A DNA stretch of 64,000 nt from Zizania palustris (taxonomy: Eukaryota; Streptophyta; Magnoliopsida; Poales; Poaceae), in the NCBI GenBank assembly GCA_019279435.1, contig JAAALK010000286.1, positions 43,833,712 to 43,897,711 of the forward strand, written 5' to 3'. Made by a program: the position numbers and the translations under genes. Shown one piece after another: positions 1-11,590 of the stretch (its first letter is position 1; each line of letters opens with the position of its first letter). The notes beneath the pieces are model-generated. The model did not search any database. It had not been told where the DNA came from and was given only the letters and a program-made list of their open reading frames with translations.

Positions 1-278
1 AATGCCCATGATTTGGTGTATACAAGAATATCAACACCTAAGTCCTAACACACACGAGTGGCCGCGATGAACCGAAGTGGATAATTTGGGCTAACGATTT
101 CCTACCAGAACATCGGATCACGCTCGCCAAAAAGCCTCATTGTTTGCGGCCAAATGAACACGAATGCCAGCAGATGAAGGTAAAAAACAAAAATGTGGGT
201 TTATACATGTTACACCACGTATAGGGGACCTGCGACCTGTATAAAAAAACTATCGTGCGATGAGGCGATCGATGTCGA
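1..278 (-). other. 3' untranslated / downstream region of the acyl-CoA-binding kelch gene
   Basis: Non-coding sequence just downstream of the TGA stop (281-279, read on the minus strand). Part of it must be the 3'UTR, but I cannot place the polyadenylation site. No further gene is visible to the window edge. Confidence 0.5.
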
Positions 279-3200
279 TCACGACTGGGACTTGTCCGGT
301 GGGGTACCCACAAGCCAGCCCCACATGCCACCGGAACTCTGCCTCTGATTTGCTTCTAACGCTGCTTGCTCAGAAGCAGCCTTCTGCCTTCGAAGCAGCT
401 CGACCTCCCTTTCCAGTGCGTCCATGCTCTGGAGCTTCTGCCGTAGCTCCGCGACATCCACCTACGGAGGCATATTCGGAAGCATGTAAAATCAGGGGAT
501 ATTCATGCCGCGGAATGACCCATTCACCCGACTATTCAAGTGGTATAGTCGTTTGACTGCCGCGGAGCATAAAAACTGCACTTCCTGAAGGAGGGCCATT
601 CTCAGAAGAAAAACTGCCTACTACATCTGATTCCTTATATAAATAGTTTTAGACTTACACACAAGAATTAAGAAATCAACTTAAATATATTTGGAAAATG
701 TGAGTTGTTTATTTATGAGAGGAGTAGCGTTTATATAAATTATATGTTGCACTAATATACTTCAATCAATCATGTATAAATATTCCCATGAAATTTTATG
801 GGCATTTTTAATTTTTTTGTTAGAATGATTCTTGTGAGAAGCAAGTTTCACCTAATTCTCTCCCATATTACAAAAAGGAAAATACGTTCTCCTAAATCAC
901 TTCTATTTTTTACCCTTTCAGTAAGGATTCGGAAGATTATCTTTAGAATCAGCCCCAAAAATCCCTATCAAACAGGGCCTTATCTGACAAGGACAAACAT
1001 GAAAAAAAAAGAAAAAATGACTAAATGTTCTAAAACGGCTTATATCTTGAAAAGAGTTAAGAAGGCTAAAACAGCTTATATAAGGGATCAGAGGGAGTAT
1101 GCCATTATCATCGTCTCTCTTATGCAAGTCGTTGGTAAGACAATGCGTACCTCAAGTTTGAAGCATCTTGACTGTTCAGCAGCGAGTTGGCCACGGACAG
1201 TTTGAAGTTCCTACAAAATCCAAATGAACAAAATTAAGGAATAAGGATATGCATTCCACAAAAGGGGATATAAAGTCCACTGCATGCTTGACAGATAATG
1301 CAGGACAAAAAAAACAAGAACTGCAAATATGTAGGAGGCTAGGGGCAGAAGCAGGACTACTAGAAGATATACAAGGAGTCTCACCTTTGTCAGGTCTGCA
1401 TTTCTAGCCTCTGCTTCAGCAATCTCTTCTTTAAGCTGTATCGTTTGCAGTTGTTCCCTGTTAAGTGTTGCTTCTAATTCCTCTTTTTCAGCTTTAAGAA
1501 CTAGTAAATGTTCACTTGCATCGTCATTTCTATTTTTCTGCAACACAGCACCACAAAACAAAACAACAGCAGTGAACATCTTCTCAATTACTCAAAGCAT
1601 CATGGTCTTTCATAACACATAATTGGCATGATAGCTACAAACAATACTGCAATGCCTATTTCACGCAATTTTAATTTGTATAGACCCTAATTTTCTAAAA
1701 GAACTCCCAGATTTGCAGAAACAAAATAACAAACACACTTTCTAAGTACCGACATAGGTGATTTCATTTAGTTCTAGGCATGAGAGGAAAGTGTACTGAG
1801 CAAGAGATTACCAGGGTTGAATCAGCACTGTCCATGGCAATCTCACGGATCTTCCCATCATGAGAAAGATCAACCTCTGGTTCCAGAACCCTAGAAGTAC
1901 TATCTGAGGCATGTCCTTTTGTTTTTGACTGCAAATCTGATTTGAGGCTAAGTTTAAGAGCAAAGACCTGTCCATCAGGAAAAAAACTTGTTACAAGTTT
2001 ACTCCAGACATATACACTAAAAATAAACTAAAAAAGCCAGTTACTTCATTGCTGTATTTTCCATTGTATCCTCCAAAGGAAATGAGATAATTGTCTCCAT
2101 TGTAGCTGCTATGCACTAGAGTCATGCCCTAGAAGGATAACAGATTAAATATTATCAGCTGAAACAAAACCATTCTAACCATGCATAAATGCTCAAGAGG
2201 AATACCTCACTGGCAAGGGGAACACGACCTTCTATGGTGCTAACAACTGACCATGTTAAAGTCAACATATTAAGCACAAGTGTTTCTGAGACACCTGTAA
2301 AAAATAAAGTATGAGCTGAATATGTTATAAACTAACTCAAAATAGCCTAAATGTATAATCTAAAACCAATGAACCTACAGCAATAGTGCAAATACAATCA
2401 AACTTTGTTAATACTTAAGAAGAACCCTGTGTTTGCTGTGACCCTGTGATATGTTACATTTGTCATCACAATTCAATTATATTAGAATGCAAGCAATCTT
2501 AATCCTCCTAACTATAAAGGATAAAGGAAAAGGAGTGTAAAGTTGCATTTCAAGAAGGCAACGATAGTTGAACTACTGCTTTGTGGGATTCAACCAGTAT
2601 CTAACTGCTGGGTTAGTGCTGAGGTATTATATACAGATAAGGTTTGAAGTAAAAATGTAAAATGTGGCTTGCAAATTCTTTGCGATGCATGAATTAGCAA
2701 TATACCAGGATTGAATAGGTAGAATTTCTCTAAGAAAGAGAAAGGTAACCAGTAATATGAACATGTGTACATTGTAATCTACAATGTAAATATTGATATT
2801 GTAATCCATGAGATTTTTTAACAAATTAAGTCTAGACACTAATACCATACCACTTTTATTATTGCCACCACCAGCTATGTACCAGTTCTCCCCAACAGTT
2901 GCAGCTGCATGACCAGCTCGTGGGCTTGGAGTCAGACCCTGTTGTTTGGGTCTTGACCACTCCATCTGTAGTTCCAATGATAAAATTTAGTGACAATTTC
3001 AAAAACAACAACAAAGCATTTCAATCCCAAGCAAGTTGGGATATGCTAGAGTTGAAATCCAACAGGAGCCATTAATTAAGGTTCAGGTACATGAATAGCT
3101 TTTCTTCACTCCAATTCAAGGCCAAATCTTTAGGAGTATTCCATCCTTTCAGGTCTCTTTTTATTGTCTCCCCCCAAAATAACAATTTCACATTGTATAA

Positions 3201-6200
3201 ATGCCTATATTTGTGGATTCCAGCAAGCAAGCAGTTCTTACAGTTTGCAAATCAAGCGCATGCAAGTCATTGAAACATGTTGCATGTGATCCTCCACCAA
3301 AAATTAAAAGATAGCGATCAGCATGACAAGCAGCGACATGATCTGACCTTGGAGAAGGAGGGGTGCCTCTACAAACAGCCATAATCATGATGAGTTCATG
3401 GAGATATAGTAACATAAACTACAGCCTCCAAAATAGGCTGTTTCCCACCATTCCATCATTGGGCTTTATTCAATATACAAAGATTCAAGTATACTCACAT
3501 TGCATCCACATCATCCCATGTCATGGTTTCAAGATCAAGAATGTGCAAGTCATTTAAAAGACGCCGTTTTGCATCTTCACCACCAAACAGGACTAGAGTT
3601 GTTCCAACTAAAGTCACCGACTGACCACCACGAGAAACCTGCAGCAGATAAAACTTACATAAATGAACTTAACCTGAATATACAAAAGACAACATCATTG
3701 ACATTGCAATTTATCATTTGTTTACTGTCTGGCAAACGTTTTTCAGTGTAGTGAACTAGTGATTACTTGGGCCAGTTGAGCATGCATCAGTGACTTACAA
3801 GCATATTACACAGGGATAAGCAACTCCATTTCATGAACTCAAGGAGAGGGAGAAGCAAAATATGATTAATATCCAAAGTGCATAGTTGCCTGATACAGCT
3901 AGAACCATACATGCCTTTGCTTCTAAAAATATTTGAAATGAGCATAAAAACTCTCCATACAATTTTGAAGCCCATAGCCCATACTGGCATACTGCATACC
4001 ATACTGTCTTTAAACAAAACATACTCTAGGTTGAATAATAATGCATATTTGGTAGAGCCCATTGCACATAAGAACTCTCCACAAACTTTTAAAGTAATTA
4101 ACTAATCATATTAGACATATCAAATGGTGTTCAAACAAACAAACAAACAAACTTAGCTAACATCAAGCACAGGACACTGAACAAACTATGATGACAAATT
4201 TACTAATTAAAGAACAGTGAAACAGAGAATGAGTAGTTCATTACATTTAGTGGTCTTTGTTCAGAGCTTGCTATGGGTTGAAGAAATTATTACCGGTGGT
4301 TTTCCATATGTCTTGACAATAGACCAGGTACAAGTATGTGGATCAAATTCCTTCACTAGCATAAAAACAAAAGAAGTGAAATAATAGCACCAGAAGTATA
4401 ATTGGGTCACATGCATGTTAACCGAAAAGCGGAAAGTGAGTTTTTTATCAAACCTGTAATGTTCTCAGATGGATCTTTTGTGTGCCCAGCAACAGAGAAA
4501 ATTTTGTTGCCCCATGATATCTACAAAATAGCATTGGAAGACATCAGTCTACCACAATTATCATCATCTGAAAGATAATATCTTGCGACAGTTCTAACTA
4601 TTTCTGCCAAAATTTACCAACGAATGGCCAGCACAAGAGAATTGCGCTGTTTTAGAGGAATCAGATGGTCCTGCTTGCAGTTTTGCATCAATCTTCGACC
4701 AAGTCAAACTCTTCAAATCCAAAACCTGTGCTCAATATAGATTATGATAAAGAAACATGCATTAGGACAATGTAACATTATGATATAAATTTATTCAAAT
4801 GTGACAGGTTTCAATTTTAGAAGTTAATTTTCTCTCCTGCATGGCTGCATACATCTCTTCAAACTACTCACTCTAAATATTGTGTAAATATGAATCTCTC
4901 AAACTCTGCCTAATTTATTCAACTCCATGCAGGAAATGCCTGTGTTGTAAATCATTCATAATTTCATTTGCACTCTCTTTTGAGAATAATAGCTGTTATC
5001 TCCTTGTTTCATAACCATCTACAAGCAAAACTGTATATTTCACAAAAGGAAGAACTAAAGGTTGGTATTGTTACAAGTTACACATACTTGTGCATCACAC
5101 CAATATTACAACATGACAGGCTTGGGAGTCATGAATTTAAATGGGCCTTTATCCAGACAGTGTGCCCAATAAAACACAAACACTTCTGGACAGTTCTACA
5201 ACAAACAGCAGAACAGCATCTGCTCATATGCCTCCAAGTTTTCAAGCTAACAAAACTTAGGATGTGCCTGATGGATTGTTATATTTATCTTTACATACCT
5301 GAAGGTCGCTAAGATAACGCCCGTTATGGTTTCCGCCAAATATATACATCTTGTCTTGCACCACAGTCGCTCCGTGCTGCAGGAACCAAAGTTCATATTA
5401 ATGCAGAGGAAAGAGGCAATGGGTTAACCATTCACCGTAAAACTGTAAAAGAATTAAGGTAGGCACTGATGGGTATGGCATACCTCATAACGAGGTTTAG
5501 GGTGATGCCCACTAACAGTTAATGGAGTCCATTCTTCATCAGCACTGACAGAACTAAGACCTTCCAAAATAACAACTTTGTCCTGCGTCTCCACTGAACT
5601 TCTGTTTTCAGAAATGGTTTTAGGTTCTGGAATCGATGTTTCATTTGTGGAAAGCGGAACAACTTTGGGATCTTCCTTTGGTTTCTTGTAAACAGAAATG
5701 CAGATAAACAATTTGTTAGTTTTATTCCATAAACAATGTACTAAGCAAGGCATTGAGATGGAACTGTAATTGATAAACCAATACTTGCAAAGATCAGAGT
5801 ACATTCTAAAGTCTAAACACTGGCAAACAACACAATGGATATATACTTTTGACAGAAAAGAACTCGTGTATGTTCACTGCGTTATGAGGTTATAGAATAT
5901 AACTTACATGCATTTCAATATCAACAACAGGCTCAGGGTTGAACTCAGGGACCCTAGAGTACCATCCAGGATCTTCCTCCTGCCAAAATAACAGCACATC
6001 AATTAAATCATTGTGCACAAAGTGAATAATACCATGTAAATAGTCATCTACCTCCAAGATTTTGACGAACAAACGCATAGCCTCTGCAGATGGCATGCTT
6101 CCAAGCCCATGCCAGCTAAAAATACAAATGTGTAAGTAAAAAAATCATGATTTAAACCCATGCAATGTTAATGTTAAACTGATGGTCTATGGTAATTTCC

Positions 6201-6929
6201 TGCCAATTAGCTCTCTAGCTTGATCGGTCCAAAATTCAAATTACAAAATAGTTAGAAATTCATTTTCCAAGTTCTGGGCAGGTGAAAATGTTCCGTTCGA
6301 ATACTGGCTCATGCTTAAGCAATAAAATAAGCAGACAGTAAAAGAAAAACAATGCCAACCATTTATATTAACTAACATTTTGAGTTTTAAAACTTCTATC
6401 TAGAGTCCTAGATCAGCAATGCTTCAATTTCTCTATAAACTTAACCAAAACTTTCAAGTGTGTTAATACGGGGTCAACTTCAACCAGGATTGCAGTGTAG
6501 CTAATTCTGACCTTGTCCATTTGCTCTGCTCCACAGGGTTCCATGCCCTGGGCTTCGGCACACTGCAAGGCCCTACTGTCGCCTACATCAAAACAAACGC
6601 AAAATCGCAAATCAGGATTCCGATAGCCAAAGAGGTAACCCCCTCCCTCCAAGTCAATGATCAGCGAACTAACGACACAATTCAACGCTGTGCAGCAGAA
6701 ATTCCACCATTTCACCTAGATCCACACATTTCCCAACCCCAGCCCACGCTAATCGCAGGAAAAATATCAGCCGGCGCGTCACCTGCTGATACAGGCCGTA
6801 GAGGAGTAGGGCGACGTCGTTCTGGAAGCGAGAGATGGCACCCGAGGAGGTGGCGCCTCCGGCCCCGAATCCGGCGTAGGCCGCGGCGGCGTAGAAGCGG
6901 TCCGGATAGGCGAGACCAGAGCTCGCCAT
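279..6929 (-). CDS. Acyl-CoA-binding domain kelch protein (class IV ACBP, OsACBP6-like)
   Basis: Eighteen coding exons, 5' to 3' on the minus strand: 6929-6783, 6582-6512, 6115-6052, 5979-5908, 5684-5484, 5376-5299, 4725-4618, 4520-4454, 4355-4294, 3638-3499, 3368-3242, 2965-2851, 2294-2206, 2128-2045, 1967-1812, 1537-1385, 1210-1151, 461-279. All junctions are GT-AG and the frame is open throughout, 658 aa. Residues about 8-105 form the acyl-CoA-binding domain (YPDRFYAAAAY near the start, then ALLLYGLYQQ and a KWTSWHGLG segment). A Ser/Thr/Pro-rich linker follows, then kelch blades from about 185 to 475 (repeated FGG / DLH.LDL..M.W), then a long coiled coil at about 530-645. Class IV ACBPs bind acyl-CoA esters; rice ACBP6 is reported as peroxisomal, but no C-terminal PTS1 is visible here (ends KSQS). 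The start is the ATG at 6929; an upstream in-frame ATG at 6977 would add 16 residues not expected for the family. It lies head-to-head with another kelch gene. Confidence 0.95.
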
Positions 6930-7380
6930 GGCAGCGGCAAGCCCTAGATCTCTTCCTCTCGGATCTCGCCCTGGCACCGAATCACTAGGGCGAGGTGGCG
7001 ATTAGGGTTTGCTCCAAGTTCCTCCGCCTCCTCCCGTGGAGGAAATGGAAATCTGCAGGCGAGGCTTCGATTCGAGTCGAGATCTGGAGGGAGACGACCG
7101 CCCGCTCGCTCGACGCCTCGACCGACGCTCGCTTCGTTCGCGGGCGAATGGGCGATGCCTTTAACGCTCCCCTCCGACGTGGCCGTGTGACGCTGGCTCG
7201 AGCGTACACGTGTCGGTGACAGGTTGGCTCTACGTGGCTCAAGTGACGTGGTTTGAGGGAGGTTCGTGTCCGCTTCGACGGAAGCACTCGGTGCACTGTG
7301 GACTGTGTCTACGTCGGGAAGGGGTGTGCGAGTGGGGGAGTAACGGACGGTGTCACACATTTCAATCGGAGGAAAATTCA
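6930..7380 (-). promoter_or_regulatory. GC-rich 5'UTR/promoter region of the ACBP kelch gene
   Basis: About 450 bases of GC-rich, CpG-rich sequence directly upstream of the ACBP start, changing abruptly to AT-rich intergenic DNA near 7380. Open frames across it on both strands are composition artefacts. No clear TATA box was identified; the role as promoter is inferred from position. Confidence 0.45.
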
Positions 7381-9569
7381 TGATTAGTTAGCTTTTTTAT
7401 GTTAGCACTGCCATATTATAAAAATTGTAAATGGAGGAATAAGAGTGTATTGTGGCTCTATTTATTTCAGTTTTGGAATTATAATAATTCATCTTTTTCA
7501 TATACTAAAACAAATATAATAATTTATTCTACTAATTTAATATAATTTGATGAGTACGGATTATAACAATTTGATAAGCCGATCTAACCCAAATTTTCTA
7601 TAAATTGGATTGTTATAATCCCAATCTAAAACAACATGTCATATATCTTATGTGACCATATATCTTATCTCATCTAACAAAGAAGAGAAGGTAAAATAAC
7701 ATGTGTACAATAATTATGATATGAGAACGACTACCGCATGATATACTGTTGAATTAATATTATAGATAATGAGCGTCTCCCCCACCTACTCCCGCGCGGA
7801 GTGGTAGTAGGCAGCAGGTGCGCAGGCGTGCTGGCAGCTAGGGTCCACGGCGCAAAGAGAAAGAGAGGGAAAATAGATGTCGACAAGTAGGTCATGCATC
7901 AGAGAGAAGACGGAGTGGCTGGCCAAAGGAAATTTTATTTTATTTACTTATTTCAATAATTTTTGAATTGATATTTGTAATTATTATGCTAGTTATAAAA
8001 ATCTTAAAAATTTATAGAAAAATCCTAGGATATATTCTTGACTTGGAGAATTTTAACAAAAAATTTCCAAACCAAAATTTGATTCATTTCTTTAGATTTT
8101 TAATTCTTCGTTATTTCAATCATTTTATTTTTCAAACTCAATTTATTTATTTAAAATTTTATTTTCTCTAATTTATTTATTTTTGAAAAATCATGGTATT
8201 ACAAATACTAACTGGTACATGTTTGTATCATATAAATATGTATGTAATATGACAGAAAAAATGATCTCTTGTTAGGTTATGATATTTATTTGTTTCACAT
8301 GAAACCTAAGTGTATCATATGACAATCACAACAAAAATGCTAAACTGATCAAATGCTCACGTTTGCTGCATAGTGTGTATTATTCGTATTGTAATCGTTA
8401 GCCCCCATCCACATACAGGGTTTCAACAATGTCCCAACCTTATGAAATAAAAAAAATAGCACAAGTACTATGTAATCTAACATTAGAACAACGTTTGTAC
8501 CGTACGGTACAAACTTGTACCAAATGGTACAGGTGCAAATTTGTACCAAATTGTACCGTATGAAACAAAATTGTTTCAGGTTTGTCCCCGTAATAAAACT
8601 CTGGTTTCTCAACAGCAAGACCATAAATAACAACAGATAAAATATTTACACATAACAGATCTTATACTCTACCAGGTCAGGATAAATAATTACTATGTGT
8701 TGTTGTTTGGTACAAATTATGTAACAGTCGAAACATAAACGAGGAACTAATTTAGTGAACGGGAAGTTTAGGGTACATTGTTGTTAGTTTTTTATGTAGA
8801 CGAGTATATTAAATGTGGCAATCTTGTCTAACGTAACGCTCCATCAGTGCAAAACCACTTTGCAAAACAACCTTAAGGGATTAAGTAAATGGTATTTAAA
8901 AGGTTAAGGGTTAAACACATAGTTTATTAGGTTACGGGTTTACGTAATCAATTTACAATATGTGAAGGGGTTATGTAGGCTTATTCCTTTTGAAGGATAT
9001 ACGCATATATGTATGGGCCGAAGTGCCAAACACACCCACCCTTTGCCTTGTGTTTCTTCCACTGCTGCCAACAAATATAGAGTATTTGAGATGGAAAAAT
9101 TTGAAGGAAGATATATGGTGAAAGTAATTAATTGTTAACATTAAAATATGTGTCTTATATTTTAGAATTAAGGTATAATTTGTTTCATCATCCAACAGAT
9201 GGAATAGAAAATAAGGTGATGTTGTAAACACCAATTCTCACATGTAGTTCTCGATCGTGTAAATAACATATAAGGTGATGTCATCAATAAGAAATCTCAA
9301 AAGGTTTTGTTACCAAAGCGCAATGTGCCATACACAGAACGTTAATTAAATACCGGAGTTGATTACAATTTTTATTTTTTAATAAAGTATATTGTACTAA
9401 CTGTATACCATTGGATATTTTTTCCATTATGATATATATATATAAAATAGAAGTTTTTTAAGAAATGATTAGTTTTTCTGCAATAAATTTAGCAACTCCC
9501 ATTCACCTCTTAAAAATCACCTTCATACTCTATACGTCATAGATTTCTAGAACTTATTCTAGAAAGTAG
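7381..9569. other. AT-rich intergenic DNA without a recognised gene
   Basis: Low-complexity AT-rich sequence between the two divergent kelch genes, with a short GC-richer island at about 7780-7870 and a GTAC-palindrome cluster at about 8490-8570. The open frames here are short and resemble nothing I know. It is probably decayed transposon sequence. Confidence 0.5.
8493..8566. repeat. Cluster of TTGTACC / GGTACAA inverted repeats
   Basis: A perfect 22-base palindrome at 8493-8514, centred on CGTACG, is followed by further copies of TTGTACC and GGTACA up to about 8566. The motif occurs at least five times in both orientations within 75 bases. No transposon ends or gene are evident around it. 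Confidence 0.7.
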
Positions 9570-9740
9570 AATATATATACTACTTTTAAAAAAAACTATT
9601 TATGGTGAGTCTGACACTATCACTACTCCTTCTCATGGCAAATTAAAACTCTTTAACTTCAGTTTCGTTTATTTCTATTTGAATGATGTTCTTTTAATGT
9701 TGAAATTTTTTCACGTTACAACGCACGAGCACTCAACTAG
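9570..9740 (+). mobile_element. Possible short Helitron-type remnant
   Basis: The right end reads GTTACAACGCACGAGC...CTAG followed by T, the same terminal style as the Helitron at 21125-22042. The left end near 9570 (ATATATACTACTTTTAAAA) only loosely resembles the TC...CTACTATATTAAA start of that element. No open frame lies inside. Confidence 0.35.
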
Positions 9741-10294
9741 TAGATAGAAAGATTTAGAATGTAAGTCGGAGAGCAAATAATGAAAAAAAAGATTTTTTAG
9801 CTCATAATATATAGATTTAGCGAGTGTAATTTGGATTGAATGAAATAATTTGAGATTTATCATTCTTCCTCTCACCTCACCTCCGCTAACCCATCTACAT
9901 ACATATGAAACTCAACTACCAGTATGGACAAGAGCGCCCCCACGGTAGCACGTATGTGCCACCACCATCCAGAGTCATTAGATCCATGTGACCTCGATGA
10001 GTCATCGAGGACCAAGCAAACGAAAAGGCTATAGAGACTACTACGGTGAGCTCTCCTCTTCCATCCTCCTAGTGACATGGAGAACGAACAATCTTCACCT
10101 ACTGGCATGGAGTGTCTTACCAATGCAGCAGCGAGTAGCACATCCCTCATGGAGGCAATGCCCACTATCAAGGAGAAAATGATGAGGGTGGTGAGATCTA
10201 TGATAGAGTAGGGCCACCACACGAGAGAAAAAATTATACTAGATGAAGTTGTGCAAATAGGAGAAAGGTGAGGAGCCCACTGTAACACCATGAA
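9741..10294. other. Intergenic DNA, no recognised gene
   Basis: Moderately AT-rich sequence between the Helitron-like end and the hAT-type element. It includes an open frame (9872-10354, minus) that matches no family I recognise and extends into the hAT terminus, so it is probably not a gene. Confidence 0.45.
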
Positions 10295-11122
10295 CAGTGT
10301 TAGAAAAATCGGCTGATTAATCATCCAATTAACTTCTAATTGGTACCTTACCAATTAATTTATAGTATAATTGGGTCATTAATCGCCTAATCGGCTAGCT
10401 GATTAATCGGATGATCAAGTCAATTAATTGGTGGTCAACCCGATTAATTGCCCTCCACCGATTAATTGCTTCGTGGCGTCGCTATTTGATATTTACACGT
10501 CGTGCTCATGGCGCTGTCGGATTTGCCGCGTCGGGTTCATGTCGTCACTAGATCTGCAATGCCAAGCTCGTGCCTCTGCCAGATCTGTAGCAAGACTCAT
10601 GCCCACTGTTGGATCTGTGCTAACATCACACCACCACCACTAGATCTACACGGGCATCATGCCGCAGCTCATGACGGTGCCCTTGTAGGCTCCACGCCAT
10701 CTTCCTCGCTGGCCTCACCGAAGCCGTGAGCAGAGAAAAAGAGAGGAGACAGTTTTTGAGAGAATGCATGTGAGAGAAATGACTACACATATAAGTTAGA
10801 CTCTAAGGTTGTGCAGAAACGAGAGAAGACATCTATTTAAGAGATGTGAAAGAGAGAGGTGAGAGAGATAAGTAAACATCGTAACACAATTTTTTTTTTA
10901 AAAAGAGCACACTCCATAGTCATAGGTGAGATGTGAGATTAAGTGAAAACTAGAGAGACAACATAAATGTAAGAAACAAAGAGAATCAGCAAGACAACAT
11001 AACTATGAATACCAACTAATTAATTGAGTGACCGATTAATTCAGTTAATGTCTCGCTTAACCAATTAATCTCTACTCGACAATCGGTCAATCAGCTACCA
11101 ATCACCAATTTTTTTAATATTG
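10295..11122. mobile_element. hAT-type non-autonomous element with degenerate terminal inverted repeats
   Basis: The left end reads CAGTGTTAGAAAAATCGG. The right end, reverse-complemented, reads CAATATTAAAAAAATTGG, giving an imperfect 18-base inverted repeat that begins CANTG/CAATA as in hAT elements. Subterminal GATTAAT/ATTAATC repeats are dense at both ends. The middle (about 10,500-10,740) is GC-richer and may be captured sequence. No exact 8-base duplication abuts the ends; ACCATGAA on the left resembles ACAATGAA eight bases beyond the right end. Confidence 0.6.
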
Positions 11123-11590
11123 GTAGGAGCACAATGAAATAACAATATTCAATATTTTTAAATAGAGTGATTCGACTCTTAAAGATTATTCTCTAATATA
11201 CCATAACTTCACTCCCTTCTCTCGAACGAAACATACACTTAAAGAAACTTTTATCGTTACCCACCCTAATTTTTAGTTTAGGAATATTTGCTATAATAAT
11301 TATTTGTTTTCCATTTTAATTGTTTTTAATTTTAAACTAAATAAATTTAAAATGACGAGTAATCAAACCCAAACTTTACTGTAATTTTCGACGGATCCAA
11401 CCTCAAGATGCAAACTAATTGCATACTTACCCAAGAGTCAGGAGCTGGACTCAACTGTCAGCTGCAATTCCCAAATTCCAACCGGCCGGACGGCGCCGGG
11501 CGCCCCCGCCTCGCCGTGCTAGTCGCCACCGAGGCGGTAAAGGGTGATTGTGGACTGGGAGCCCGAGACACCGCGAGCGAGGGGAGAGCA
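11123..11590 (+). promoter_or_regulatory. Upstream region and 5'UTR of the GPA3-like gene
   Basis: AT-rich up to about 11,400, then GC-rich from about 11,480 to the start codon, as is usual for a grass gene 5' end. The transcription start cannot be placed. An open minus-strand frame over the first exon is an antisense shadow. Confidence 0.45.

Noticed and set aside
6521..6988. 155-aa plus-strand open frame over the first ACBP exons
   Set aside because: It is antisense to a well-supported exon 1 and crosses an intron; Arg/Pro-rich composition reflects the GC-rich opposite strand.
6944..7381. Overlapping Arg/Ser/Pro-rich open frames upstream of the ACBP gene
   Set aside because: Low-complexity translation of a GC-rich promoter, no family features.
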